NCBI GenBank assembly: GCA_900771365.1
Contig: CAAGNU010000092.1
Location: forward strand, 1 to 35,107
DNA length: 35,107 bases
DNA from: Bacteroidales bacterium
Lineage (GTDB): Bacteria > Bacteroidota > Bacteroidia > Bacteroidales > P3
Direction: 5' to 3'
Below are positions 16,172 to 23,256 of this stretch, one piece after another (the first letter of the stretch is position 1; the number at the start of each line of letters is the position of its first letter). Below the pieces are notes generated by a model. That model was not told the origin of the DNA. It did no database searches and saw only the letters and a program-made list of their open reading frames with translations. A program made the position numbers and the translations under genes.

Positions 16172-17796
16172 TTGTCCATCACAAGGCGTACCGCAAGGCC
16201 AGCGTAACGATTGTTAGGCTCTTTGGATAAATTCCCAGAACGAGAATTACTTCCAAACACGATACTAAAAGACTGGGTTTCACTAAAATGAGTGCTTGTC
16301 CAATACAGGTTGACTGTAGTATTATATGTTGTATTCGTACGGTATCCTGATGGAGGGAGGAAGATGCAGCCGGCCTGCTCCAGAATAGCCCAGTCGTCCA
16401 TGGATATAGGTTGGGTGTGATTGTATGTCACATCGTTTATATAGCTGGCTTGGGGGGTGGGGACTCCGTCGGGCCAGGAGAAGAAGTCGGGGAATATCAA
16501 TATGCCTTGAATAGCGCCGATGTCCACATGGAGGAAGCGTGCGTTGGCTATTCCGCATACAGTTGAGGCATCACGTTGGAAGAGGATGTAGTCCATCTCA
16601 TCAGAGGTCGGGGTACGCCATAAGCCTCCGATGCCGCCTCCGTTGCTGATGGGGTTATAGCCCCAATCCGAATTGCCAGAGAGATTGTTCCCAGCATTGC
16701 CGCCGGGGTAGAATTGAGAGGAAGTAGTGCCCATAGACCATGGCTGATAGCTTTGGGCACCCGTGTTTTGTCCGGTCGTGCCCCAGCCGAAAAGGTCTCG
16801 GTCGCATGTTTGGCTGGAGGACGTCTGCCCCGTAGTGGCGCCGAGGACGTCGTATTGATGTTCTGCGAATTTCCAGTATGCGGGGGTTGCGCTGCCGATA
16901 TATTGGAGGTTGCCTTTTGCGATATAGACCTGGCGGCGATAGCCGTTGTTATCAAGTCCTATGGTGAAGTTTCCCGCCACAGCGCCTTCAGGGGCGTAGG
17001 CCGTGATGAAGTTCAAAGCTGCGTCGTGGAGGTCGAGGGTTGTGATTTCATTGCGACGGACGGAGATGGTTGTGCTGGCACGCTTGGTGCAGACCTTGCA
17101 GTCGGCTCTGTAGAGGGTGACGGCCAGAGGACTGTAGTCGCCAGCGGGGAGGTATACATAGAACGAGCTGGCCGAAGCGATAGATGGGATGCTTTTGATG
17201 CGCAGCGTCACGCGGTTGCTGCTGCCGCTACTGGTCGGTGTCAGCTGGGGAATGCCTGTGCTGTTGTGCGATACGGTGAAGAGGCCTGCGATAGGTTGGG
17301 TGGTCTCAATGTCAATCCTGTCAATCCTTGTGTCGGCTTGTTGGAGTATGATTTTCACCACTCCGCAAAGATTCTTGAAATGCAGGTTGCGCGAATTAGA
17401 GAATGCCACCATGGGAAAACGGTTCATCTCGTCGGAGCCGCCTACGGTCTGGGTCGCGGGAATGGTGACCTCTGTGCAGGCCTCGTTCCATGCTTCGGGA
17501 GGATAGCAGGCCACGTAGTCTCCAGTCATCTCAGGCTCGAGGCCTGTGCCCATGTACTCGAAGCCTGCGCTTGTGCGCTGGTTGTCCGTGACGATGTATG
17601 GATAGCTCGTGCCAGAGCCTTCGACGCCTACGAGGATCTGGTCGCCGTCCTGCCACTCCAGATCGTGGCCGTCCACCAATTCGGTCTTGGTGTTGCAACC
17701 TTCTATGGTGGCTGTGAAGGAACCTTTGGCCTTCTCGTTCTTTGTGCAGGAACATAGCAGGACTGCGGATAATATGAAAATGGAAACTTTTCTCAT
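16168..17796 (-). CDS. Fimbrillin-like surface lipoprotein with FISUMP-type C-terminal domain
   Basis: The 542-residue product has a lipoprotein signal (MRKVSIFILSAVLLCSC, Cys17). Residues 25-255 match the Bacteroidota fimbrillin/Mfa-like pattern: GCNTKTELVDGHDLEWQDGD, YVACYPPEAWNE, NRFPMVAFSNSRNLHFKNLC, GVVKIILQ, and SFYVYLPAGDYSPLAVTLY. The second half is rich in W, G and N: RDLFGWGTTGQNTGAQSY, GGIGGLWRTPTSDEMDYILF, IFLPPSGYRTNTTYNTTVNL and a YWTSTH motif. That resembles the Fibrobacter paralogous (FISUMP) domain, a surface module with a formylglycine-enzyme-like fold. It is probably anchored outside the cell and may serve adhesion. The small repeat peptide lies 136 bases upstream and the PrsW gene is coupled downstream. 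Confidence 0.82.
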   Translation of the reverse strand: MRKVSIFILSAVLLCSCTKNEKAKGSFTATIEGCNTKTELVDGHDLEWQDGDQILVGVEGSGTSYPYIVTDNQRTSAGFEYMGTGLEPEMTGDYVACYPPEAWNEACTEVTIPATQTVGGSDEMNRFPMVAFSNSRNLHFKNLCGVVKIILQQADTRIDRIDIETTQPIAGLFTVSHNSTGIPQLTPTSSGSSNRVTLRIKSIPSIASASSFYVYLPAGDYSPLAVTLYRADCKVCTKRASTTISVRRNEITTLDLHDAALNFITAYAPEGAVAGNFTIGLDNNGYRRQVYIAKGNLQYIGSATPAYWKFAEHQYDVLGATTGQTSSSQTCDRDLFGWGTTGQNTGAQSYQPWSMGTTSSQFYPGGNAGNNLSGNSDWGYNPISNGGGIGGLWRTPTSDEMDYILFQRDASTVCGIANARFLHVDIGAIQGILIFPDFFSWPDGVPTPQASYINDVTYNHTQPISMDDWAILEQAGCIFLPPSGYRTNTTYNTTVNLYWTSTHFSETQSFSIVFGSNSRSGNLSKEPNNRYAGLAVRLVMDK

Positions 17797-17932
17797 CGGT
17801 CGAAAATATTAATTGTTAATGTGTGTTCTTATTTTAATTGGGAGATTTGAGGATTCGAAGCGGGAGTCATACTTGGCTCCGTCTAGAAAGAACGGCAACC
17901 GACCCACTCATAAATCATAATTGTTTGAGGCA

Positions 17933-18151
17933 TCAATCTGTATCATCGCTAAAAAGACTGTTACCGTAAGTGCTGCCATCCCCCAGGCTTTCGAAAGAGC
18001 CGTTAGTGGTGGGCGCGAAGCTCTCGCGGCCGTAGGTGGTGCCGTCAGTCAGACTTTCCGTGGTGACGCTGTCGAAAAAGCCCATCTCGACGGCGAAAGA
18101 CACCGTTTTTAGGGCTGGGGGCGTGTAGCGTATTATTTTTTGTGTGTTCAT
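17933..18151 (-). CDS. Small repeat peptide upstream of the fimbrillin-like gene
   Basis: A 72-residue frame whose reading is supported by an internal repeat: ESLTDGTTYGRESF (residues 32-45) and ESLGDGSTYGNSLF (54-67) differ by few residues, and the DNA keeps the frame. The N-terminus (MNTQKIIRYTPPALKTVSFAVEMGFFDS) resembles the Y-x-x-P-P...V-x-V-E-x-G-F opening of short proteins often found before fimbrillin-like genes in Prevotella and Bacteroides. There is no signal peptide and no membrane helix. A canonical promoter with a palindromic spacer lies about 115 bases upstream. Function unknown; it could be a leader or a small surface-associated product. Confidence 0.65.
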   Translation of the reverse strand: MNTQKIIRYTPPALKTVSFAVEMGFFDSVTTESLTDGTTYGRESFAPTTNGSFESLGDGSTYGNSLFSDDTD

Positions 18152-18265
18152 AGGCTTTGATAGATTAATGATGAGGGATGATATGGTGCGTATATTGCGT
18201 GTAATTAACTGTGAATTAGTTGTATGATGTGTCTGTTGGTGCGTCGATTATGCGTAAAATGTTTT

Positions 18266-18298
18266 GCAAAGATATGAATAATTATTCATATGGACAAA
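18266..18298 (-). promoter_or_regulatory. Canonical promoter with a 20-bp palindromic spacer
   Basis: On the minus strand TTTG (18295-18298) and TATCTTTG (18267-18274) are 20 bases apart, the standard spacing for the main Bacteroidota sigma factor. A perfect 20-base palindrome, ATATGAATAATTATTCATAT (18272-18291), fills most of the spacer and overlaps the -7 box. It could bind a dimeric repressor that blocks RNA polymerase. The promoter drives the small peptide, fimbrillin-like lipoprotein and PrsW genes. Confidence 0.75.
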
Positions 18299-18386
18299 TT
18301 TTTTTATAAATATCTGCAACATCAATGACTTAGAATGCATGATTTGTGGCTTGTGCGTGGTCCCACATCAACAAGAGTCAACTCCA

Positions 18387-18505
18387 CCCTTTCTTCGCTG
18401 TAGCTCCGCCGTAGCTCCGAGGTAGCTCCGACGTAGGTCCGACAAAAGGGCGAAGAAGCCTCGGACCTACGTCGGACTTACCTCGGAGCTACAGCGAAGG
18501 AAGGG
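18387..18505. repeat. Palindromic 11-mer element, copy A
   Basis: The left arm (18387-18442, 56 bases) and right arm (18461-18505, 45 bases) are near-perfect reverse complements; the left arm holds one extra 11-base unit. The units are variants of GTAGCTCCGAG. The 18-base loop is CAAAAGGGCGAAGAAGCC. As RNA or single-stranded DNA it would form a hairpin of about 45 base pairs. A homologous copy in the opposite orientation lies at 25403-25520. It sits between the fimbrillin-operon promoter and the lptB promoter. Confidence 0.92.
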
Positions 18506-18618
18506 CGTGGGGAGGGTTTCGCTACGAGGAGGAATGATGGTTGTTTGTGTTTGGCTTGGTGCGTTTTCCGCATTTGGCGGGGTGTTTTTTTTGCGATTTT
18601 TGTGTGTTCGGCGTTCTT

Positions 18619-18653
18619 TTTGTTCTTTATTGCACTTTTTTTCGTATCTTTGC
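18619..18653 (+). promoter_or_regulatory. Promoter of lptB
   Basis: TTTG at 18619-18622 and TATCTTTGC at 18645-18653 are 22 bases apart, close to the phylum's -33/-7 spacing. The start of transcription would lie near 18660, giving a leader of about 180 bases that contains the octamer and heptad repeats. Confidence 0.65.
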
Positions 18654-18717
18654 AGTTGTTTTGAATTTGAAGGAAAGGGTGTATGTGTGTGGTTTTTTGA
18701 TGGTTGAGATGGAGAAA

Positions 18718-18749
18718 GAAGATTGGAAGATTAGAAGATTAGAATAATG
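18718..18749 (+). repeat. Octamer array before lptB, consensus GAAGATTR
   Basis: Three units of GAAGATTR followed by GAATAATG, in the lptB leader. A 22-base stretch of it (18719-18740) recurs exactly as reverse complement at 19766-19787, on the other side of lptB. Confidence 0.88.
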
Positions 18750-18802
18750 AATATTGAATAATGAATATTGGCTCCCGCCGCACTCATTACTCATTATTGA
18801 CT
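18743..18802. repeat. 14-base and 7-base tandem repeats before lptB
   Basis: AATAATGAATATTG is repeated exactly twice (18743-18756 and 18757-18770). It is followed by GGCTCCCGCC (18770-18779) and then heptads ACTCATT, ACTCATT, ATTGACT (18782-18802). The 10-mer recurs in reverse complement (GGCGGGAGCC) at 19658-19667, downstream of lptB. Confidence 0.85.
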
Positions 18803-18837
18803 GGTAATTAAAATTTTTAAAACTTGACGTTAGGTTT

Positions 18838-19596
18838 ATGGAACTTAGAACAGAGAATGTTGTGAAGGTATATCGCAGTCGCACTGTGGTAAACGAGGTT
18901 AGCGTGAATGTCCGTCAGGGCGAGATTGTGGGTCTTCTGGGTCCTAATGGGGCTGGAAAGACTACGACTTTTTATATGATTGTGGGGATTATCAAGCCGT
19001 ATGCTGGCAAGGTGTTTTTGGACGATATGGAGCTGACGAGGATGCCTATGTATCGCCGTGCGCAGCTGGGCGTGGGCTATCTGGCGCAGGAGGCGTCGGT
19101 TTTCCGTCAGATGACGGTGGAGGATAACATTCTTTCTATCTTGGAGTTCCGCAAGGATTTGGACTCGCAGCAGCGTAAGGAGAGGCTGGAGTCGCTGATT
19201 AATGAGTTCGGTTTGCAGAGGATTCGAAGGAACAAGGGCATCCAGCTTTCGGGTGGCGAGCGCCGACGCACGGAGATTGCGCGGGCTTTGGCGAACGACC
19301 CGAAGTTCCTGTTGCTTGACGAGCCTTTCGCGGGGGTGGACCCTATCGCGGTGCAGGATATTCAGGATATTGTGGCACATTTGAAGGATCGTAATATCGG
19401 GATTTTGATCACGGACCATAATGTGCATGAGACTTTGAGCATCACGGATCGTGCGTATTTGTTGTACGAGGGGCGTGTGCTGCATCATGGCACTCCTGAG
19501 GAGATGGCTGCGGACCCGGATGTGCGAGAGAAGTATTTGGGTCGGGATTTCGAACTGCGGCGAGCAACGACTCAAAAATTAAGGGTTGAGAATTGA
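18838..19596 (+). CDS. lptB: LPS export ABC transporter ATP-binding protein LptB
   Basis: The 252-residue product is a full ABC ATPase of the LptB type: Walker A GPNGAGKT (35-42), Q-loop Gln84 in GYLAQEASVFRQMTVEDNIL, signature LSGGERRRTEIARAL (137-151), Walker B FLLLDEPFAGVDPIAV and the switch His in ITDHNVHET. The motif pair EASVFR and GVDPIAV is typical of LptB rather than amino-acid transporters. It powers lifting of lipopolysaccharide from the inner membrane with LptFG and LptC, none of which is in the window. The last codons (KLRVEN) run into a TTGAGAA-type heptad, so the repeat supplies the stop codon. Confidence 0.93.
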   Translation: MELRTENVVKVYRSRTVVNEVSVNVRQGEIVGLLGPNGAGKTTTFYMIVGIIKPYAGKVFLDDMELTRMPMYRRAQLGVGYLAQEASVFRQMTVEDNILSILEFRKDLDSQQRKERLESLINEFGLQRIRRNKGIQLSGGERRRTEIARALANDPKFLLLDEPFAGVDPIAVQDIQDIVAHLKDRNIGILITDHNVHETLSITDRAYLLYEGRVLHHGTPEEMAADPDVREKYLGRDFELRRATTQKLRVEN

Positions 19597-19635
19597 GACT
19601 GAAAGAAATTGCCAGAAATTAACCATTAATTTACT

Positions 19636-19743
19636 AATCTGTAATCTGTGATCTGTGGGCGGGAGCCCAAATTGTGACCTGTGACCTGAGGGCGGTTGCC
19701 GTCAGTTTGTATTGTCAGTTCACTGATTACAGTTCACTGATCA
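19636..19743. repeat. Heptad and 14-mer repeats after lptB
   Basis: In order: AATCTGT, AATCTGT, GATCTGT (19636-19656); a small hairpin GGGC-GGGA-GCCC (19657-19668) containing GGCGGGAGCC; GTGACCT twice (19674-19687); and CAGTTCACTGATTA followed by CAGTTCACTGATCA (19716-19743). All share a 7- or 14-base period but not a sequence. The convergent lptB and barrel genes have no other obvious terminator here. Confidence 0.85.
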
Positions 19744-19758
19744 CAGAAAACAGTTCAC

Positions 19759-19787
19759 ATTATTCAATCTTCTAATCTTCCAATCTT
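19759..19787 (-). repeat. Octamer array after lptB, inverted copy
   Basis: The reverse complement of this stretch starts with the same 22 bases as 18719-18740. It lies directly after the stop of the barrel gene, which is read towards it. A third near-identical piece (21 bases) occurs at 20751-20771. Confidence 0.88.
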
Positions 19788-19794
19788 GCTCGGA

Positions 19795-20718
19795 TTACCA
19801 GTCTTGCACGTGTCTGCCACCACCGGTAATAGGGAGGCGGAGTGTGGCTGAGATGGTGATGAGAGTTGGGTTGAGGGGGTGGTATTCGACGTGTGAGGTG
19901 TTGGTGTTTTCCACGATGTCGCCGTATATGCTGTATTGGGTGGTTGTGGTGCGGTCCCAGACGAGGGGGCTGCTGCCGAGGATGGAGAAGTTGGCCCCGA
20001 GGATGACGATTTTCTTGAAGATGAAGCCAGCTCCGAGGCGGTAGGCGAAAGTGGTGGCGGGGGCGTAGTGGCGAATGTCGGTGTTGTTGTATTCGCTGAA
20101 CTGCTGTCCGTCGGTCTGAACCCAGTCGGGGCTTGCGAAGGATAGGTTCCAGTCTGTGATGTATCGGAGGTTGAATCCGACGGAGGCTTCGCCGTATAGG
20201 TCGATTCCATGGGTGACGGGGTAGGCGTAGCGGCAGCCGAGGAGGATGGGAATGTTGCGGAAGCGTGGCAGTTGCATCTCGTATTTGGCACAATGGTCGT
20301 AGCGGTGGATGTATGAGAGCTCGTAGTAGTCTCGGACGTTGCGGCTGACTCCGCCTTGCATGAAGTCGGCTGTGAGGAGGATCTCGAGGTTTTTGTGGAA
20401 GGGCATGGCGTAGGCGATTTCGATGCCCGCGTCCCAGCCGCGTCCAGCACCGCCTTTGTGCTGATGGCCTTCGGTGAACATCCATTCGTTGTCACTCATG
20501 CGGGAGTCGGCATAGTAGCTTTTGGGGATAGTGGCGCCGCCTCGCAGGCCGAAGTAAAGCTGTGCGGAAGCCGTGGCGGGGAGCAGGAGGAGCATGGCCA
20601 TGAGGCTTATACAGACATGATGGCTTTTGGGGCTGTGGTGGTTGGCGGGGAGTGGTGAGTGGTTCTTAGTGGCGAGCCAAGTATGGCTTGCTTTGTTGTT
20701 TTTTGATACCTGATTCAT
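19795..20718 (-). CDS. Outer-membrane beta-barrel protein
   Basis: The frame gives 307 residues. A signal-peptide core (ISLMAMLLLLPATASAQ) sits 36-52 residues in, so the true start could be the ATG at 20601 or 20595; the first 39 residues (His/Pro/Asn-rich) may be non-coding. The mature part shows alternating strands typical of porin-type barrels: LYFGLRGGATIPKSYYAD, WDAGIEIAYAMPFHKNLEIL, DLYGEASVGFNLRYITDWNL, FAYRLGAGFIFKKIVILGAN and the closing TLITISATLRLPI. It should lie in the outer membrane. It is the last gene of a minus-strand operon after fabD, separated from it by an octamer array only. The stop codon abuts another octamer array. Confidence 0.78.
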   Translation of the reverse strand: MNQVSKNNKASHTWLATKNHSPLPANHHSPKSHHVCISLMAMLLLLPATASAQLYFGLRGGATIPKSYYADSRMSDNEWMFTEGHQHKGGAGRGWDAGIEIAYAMPFHKNLEILLTADFMQGGVSRNVRDYYELSYIHRYDHCAKYEMQLPRFRNIPILLGCRYAYPVTHGIDLYGEASVGFNLRYITDWNLSFASPDWVQTDGQQFSEYNNTDIRHYAPATTFAYRLGAGFIFKKIVILGANFSILGSSPLVWDRTTTTQYSIYGDIVENTNTSHVEYHPLNPTLITISATLRLPITGGGRHVQDW

Positions 20719-20780
20719 GGAGATTTGGAGGTTTGGAGATTTGGAGGATTATCTTCTAATCTTCCAATCTTCTAATCTAT
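20719..20780. repeat. Back-to-back octamer arrays filling the fabD-barrel spacer
   Basis: The whole spacer is repeat: four units of GGAGRTTT/GGAGGATT (20719-20750) are followed by three units of ATCTTCYA plus a worn one (20751-20782), which are the complement sense. The two halves can pair, so the mRNA between fabD and the barrel gene would carry a long imperfect hairpin. The array begins on the base next to the ATG at 20718. Confidence 0.9.
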
Positions 20781-21644
20781 TTATTGGAGGATGCGTTTCA
20801 CCATGCCTTGGAGGGTGGTGCCTGGGCCTACTTCGATGAAATCCGTGGCGCCGTCTGCGGCCATCTGTAGGACTGTTTCGGTCCAGCGCACGGGGGAGGT
20901 GAGCTGGCTGATGAGGTTGTGCTGGATGGTGACGGGGTCGGAAACGGGTTTGGCGCAGACGTTCTGGTAGCAGGGGCAGATGGGGGTGTGGAACTGGGTG
21001 TGCTGGATGGCTTCGGCCAGTTCGAGGCGAGCAGGCTCCATCAAGGGACTGTGGAATGCACCGCCTACAGCGAGAGGGAGGGCGCGGCCTTTGAGGGCCT
21101 TGAGTCGTTCAGAGGCGAGGGCTACGCCTTCGTTGGTGCCGCTAATTACGAGTTGTCCGGGGGTGTTGTAGTTGGCTGGCACCACGATGTGGCCTTCTGC
21201 TGAGACTTGTGCGCAAACTTCTTCGACTGTTTTGTCATCGAGTTTGAGGATGGCGGCCATTGTGGAGGGATGTTTTTCGCAGCAGCGCTGCATGGCGTTA
21301 GCACGGGCCACGACAAGGCGTAGGCCGTCTTCGAAGTTGATAGCCTTGGAGGCCACGAGAGCGCTAAATTCGCCGAGGGAGTGGCCGCCCACCATGTCGG
21401 GTTGGAACTCGTCACCCATAGAGGCGGCGAGTATGACGCTGTGGAGAAAGACGGCGGGCTGGGTGACGCGCGTCTGCTTGAGGTCTTCTGGGGTGCCGTC
21501 GAACATGAGGTCTGAGATGCGGAAGCCGACAATCTCATTGGCGTGTTCGAAGAGGTCGCGGCATTCTGCGTTGTTTTCGTAGAGGTCTTTGCCCATGCCG
21601 ACGAACTGGGAGCCTTGTCCTGGGAAGATGTATGCTTTCTTCAT
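20781..21644 (-). CDS. fabD: Malonyl-CoA:ACP transacylase (FabD)
   Basis: The 287-residue product has the FabD features in order: FPGQGSQFVGMG (7-18), TQPAVFLHSV, the nucleophile motif GHSLGEFSAL with Ser89, the catalytic His198 in GGAFHSPLM, and the closing FIEVGPGTTLQGMVKRI. It loads malonate from CoA onto acyl carrier protein for fatty-acid chain extension in the cytoplasm. The start at 21644 places the conserved first motif at once. It lies 44 bases after the flippase gene and before the barrel gene on the same strand. Confidence 0.95.
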   Translation of the reverse strand: MKKAYIFPGQGSQFVGMGKDLYENNAECRDLFEHANEIVGFRISDLMFDGTPEDLKQTRVTQPAVFLHSVILAASMGDEFQPDMVGGHSLGEFSALVASKAINFEDGLRLVVARANAMQRCCEKHPSTMAAILKLDDKTVEEVCAQVSAEGHIVVPANYNTPGQLVISGTNEGVALASERLKALKGRALPLAVGGAFHSPLMEPARLELAEAIQHTQFHTPICPCYQNVCAKPVSDPVTIQHNLISQLTSPVRWTETVLQMAADGATDFIEVGPGTTLQGMVKRILQ

Positions 21645-21688
21645 AGTCTGTGTGTCTTATATCGGTTATGAGTGAGGAGCAGTGCTCT

Positions 21689-23254
21689 TCATTCGTTTTC
21701 TTTTATTATTGTTACTATTTCTTTGATGTCAATCAGTCTGAGCAGGAGTGCGGCGGCCAGGGCTACCACCATGGCGGCTATGAGCCAGATGAACCATGCG
21801 GCATCTATTTGTCGCAGCACAAGGTTGCAGATGATTATAGATAACGTGAAAAGTGTCAGTTTTAGTATGTAGTTCCAATGAGGAATTATGTTGAATTGTC
21901 GTAAGGCACTCAGCATCTGTGCGATGGCTATGAAACTTTGTGCTGCAAGGCTGGCACAGGCCGAGCCCACGGCACCATAGCGTGGGATGAGGATGAGGTT
22001 GATGAGGATGTTGAGTCCGAGGGAGCATGTCGCAAGGATGTTGAGCCGTTTGAGCCGTCCGTCGGCTGTGAGGAGGGTGCCGAAGATGTAGGTCACGGAG
22101 ATAGGGATGATGCTGAAGATGAGGATGCAGAAAACGGATGACAGCTCTTCGATATGTTCATTGAAAAGAAGGTCCATGAGTTCTTCGCTCATACTGCTGA
22201 AGGTGATGGCTGCCGTGATGGCGAAAACCATGATGAGGGAGAACATCAGGCGGGTTACGGAAGCGAGCTGGGAGGTGTCGCGGGGAGTCTCTGAGACCTT
22301 CAAGGAGCGAGTGAGCTTGGAATAGATGGGCAGCAAGGGGACGGAGACGAGGTAGGCTATCATGGTGAGTGCGTCGAGGAGGCGGAAGGCTCCTGCATAG
22401 ATGCCGGCCTGGAAGGTACCGTTGGGAGCGAGGTCTTCGAGCAGTACTGGGTCGATGCGGTTGTAGGAGGCCATGAGGAGGACGAGGAGGGCAAACGGCG
22501 CACTCTGTTTGAGTATGGCGATGAAGAAGGGCCAAGAGAATGGAGACGAGAATACTCGGTGAGTCTTCGAGCATTTTGCCCGAGACTCCCCAGTCTCGGG
22601 ATAGCAAAATGTACCGATTGGGAGTTGGGAATTGCGGTGGGTGCCGCGTCTCTTCAGATGAGCCAGCAGGACGGCGAGGGCTACCACGGCTGTGGTGAGG
22701 TATGCCGCTGTTTGCGCATAGACGAAATACTCAATCTTGATGTCGGGATGGTTGGGCAGCCACAGCAGGCAGCCGCAGATGATAATCATTATCACGCGGT
22801 CGAGGATGCTGATCACGCTGTCCCATTTGAAGAGGAGCAGCCCCTCGAAGTTGCTGCGGAGGAAGAGTATGAACGAACTGAGGAACTGGTTGAAGCAGAG
22901 GAAGGCCAGAAGGGTGAACTGGCGGGATTGGTAGCCTTTGAGGAGGCCGACTGTGAAAGTGACAACGAGGTAGAGTCCGAGGAGGATTGCCTTGATGGTG
23001 AGGATGGAGGAAAAATGCTTATCGACCAGCTTAGGGTGCTGGGCGATGTTTCGGGTGTTGTAGTTGGTGATGCCTAAATCCAGCAAGATATTGAAGATAT
23101 AGGCGAGGTTGAAGATGGCGAAGTAGAAGCCGTATTCCTCATGACCCACAGCGTTCTGCATGCCCACCTCGATGCCCAGGATCCAAAAGGGCTTGATGAG
23201 CAAGTTGAGCAGCAGAACCCAGAACAGGCCGGAGAGTAGTTTCTTCTGTAGCAC
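21689..23254 (-). CDS. Polysaccharide flippase (Wzx/MATE-like) with an in-frame repeat insert
   Basis: The 521-residue product is a membrane protein with roughly twelve to fourteen helices in the lipid-linked oligosaccharide flippase pattern: LFWVLLLNLLIKPFWILGIE, a charged RNIAQHPKLVDKHFSSILTI, and LIPRYGAVGSACASLAAQSF near the end. It should move sugar-lipid intermediates across the inner membrane. Between helices 6 and 7 (about residues 204-240) there is a hydrophilic stretch, RNSQLPIGTFCYPE and GESRAKCSKTHRVFS, encoded by a heptad repeat plus a palindrome; relatives normally have a short basic loop here. It starts 2 bases after the stop of the Ig-like lipoprotein gene. Confidence 0.85.
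   Translation of the reverse strand: MLQKKLLSGLFWVLLLNLLIKPFWILGIEVGMQNAVGHEEYGFYFAIFNLAYIFNILLDLGITNYNTRNIAQHPKLVDKHFSSILTIKAILLGLYLVVTFTVGLLKGYQSRQFTLLAFLCFNQFLSSFILFLRSNFEGLLLFKWDSVISILDRVIMIIICGCLLWLPNHPDIKIEYFVYAQTAAYLTTAVVALAVLLAHLKRRGTHRNSQLPIGTFCYPETGESRAKCSKTHRVFSSPFSWPFFIAILKQSAPFALLVLLMASYNRIDPVLLEDLAPNGTFQAGIYAGAFRLLDALTMIAYLVSVPLLPIYSKLTRSLKVSETPRDTSQLASVTRLMFSLIMVFAITAAITFSSMSEELMDLLFNEHIEELSSVFCILIFSIIPISVTYIFGTLLTADGRLKRLNILATCSLGLNILINLILIPRYGAVGSACASLAAQSFIAIAQMLSALRQFNIIPHWNYILKLTLFTLSIIICNLVLRQIDAAWFIWLIAAMVVALAAALLLRLIDIKEIVTIIKENE
22572..22637. repeat. Palindrome and heptad repeat inside the flippase gene
   Basis: CATTTTGCCCGAGACT (22572-22587) pairs with the right arm at 22592-22611 around a CCCC loop, with one 4-base bulge (GATA). 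Next to it come the heptads ATTGGGA, GTTGGGA, ATTGCGG (22617-22637). The block keeps the reading frame and encodes residues about 206-228. Confidence 0.82.
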
Positions 23255-23256
23255 GA

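Larger units (their letters stand above)
18299..18837. other. Gap between the fimbrillin-operon promoter and lptB
   Basis: No gene is supported. The gap holds repeat copy A, the lptB promoter, an octamer array and 14-base and 7-base repeats, each listed separately. The short open frames on the plus strand at 18507-18747 lie over low-complexity, T- and G-rich DNA and have no protein-like features. Confidence 0.65.

Noticed and set aside
16714..17757. A 347-codon plus-strand frame across the fimbrillin-like gene
   Set aside because: The minus-strand frame has a lipoprotein signal and family motifs; the plus frame is Cys/Val/Gly-rich without structure.
18387..18505. CRISPR array
   Set aside because: The 11-mers are contiguous, without spacers, and arranged as a palindrome; no cas gene is in the window.
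18387..18505. Ordinary rho-independent terminator
   Set aside because: The stem is about 45 bp with an 18-base loop and lacks a T-run; it lies upstream of genes on both sides rather than at gene ends.
18507..18747. Short plus-strand frames with hydrophobic content before lptB
   Set aside because: They arise from T/G-rich low-complexity DNA that contains the lptB promoter; hydrophobicity reflects T-rich codons.
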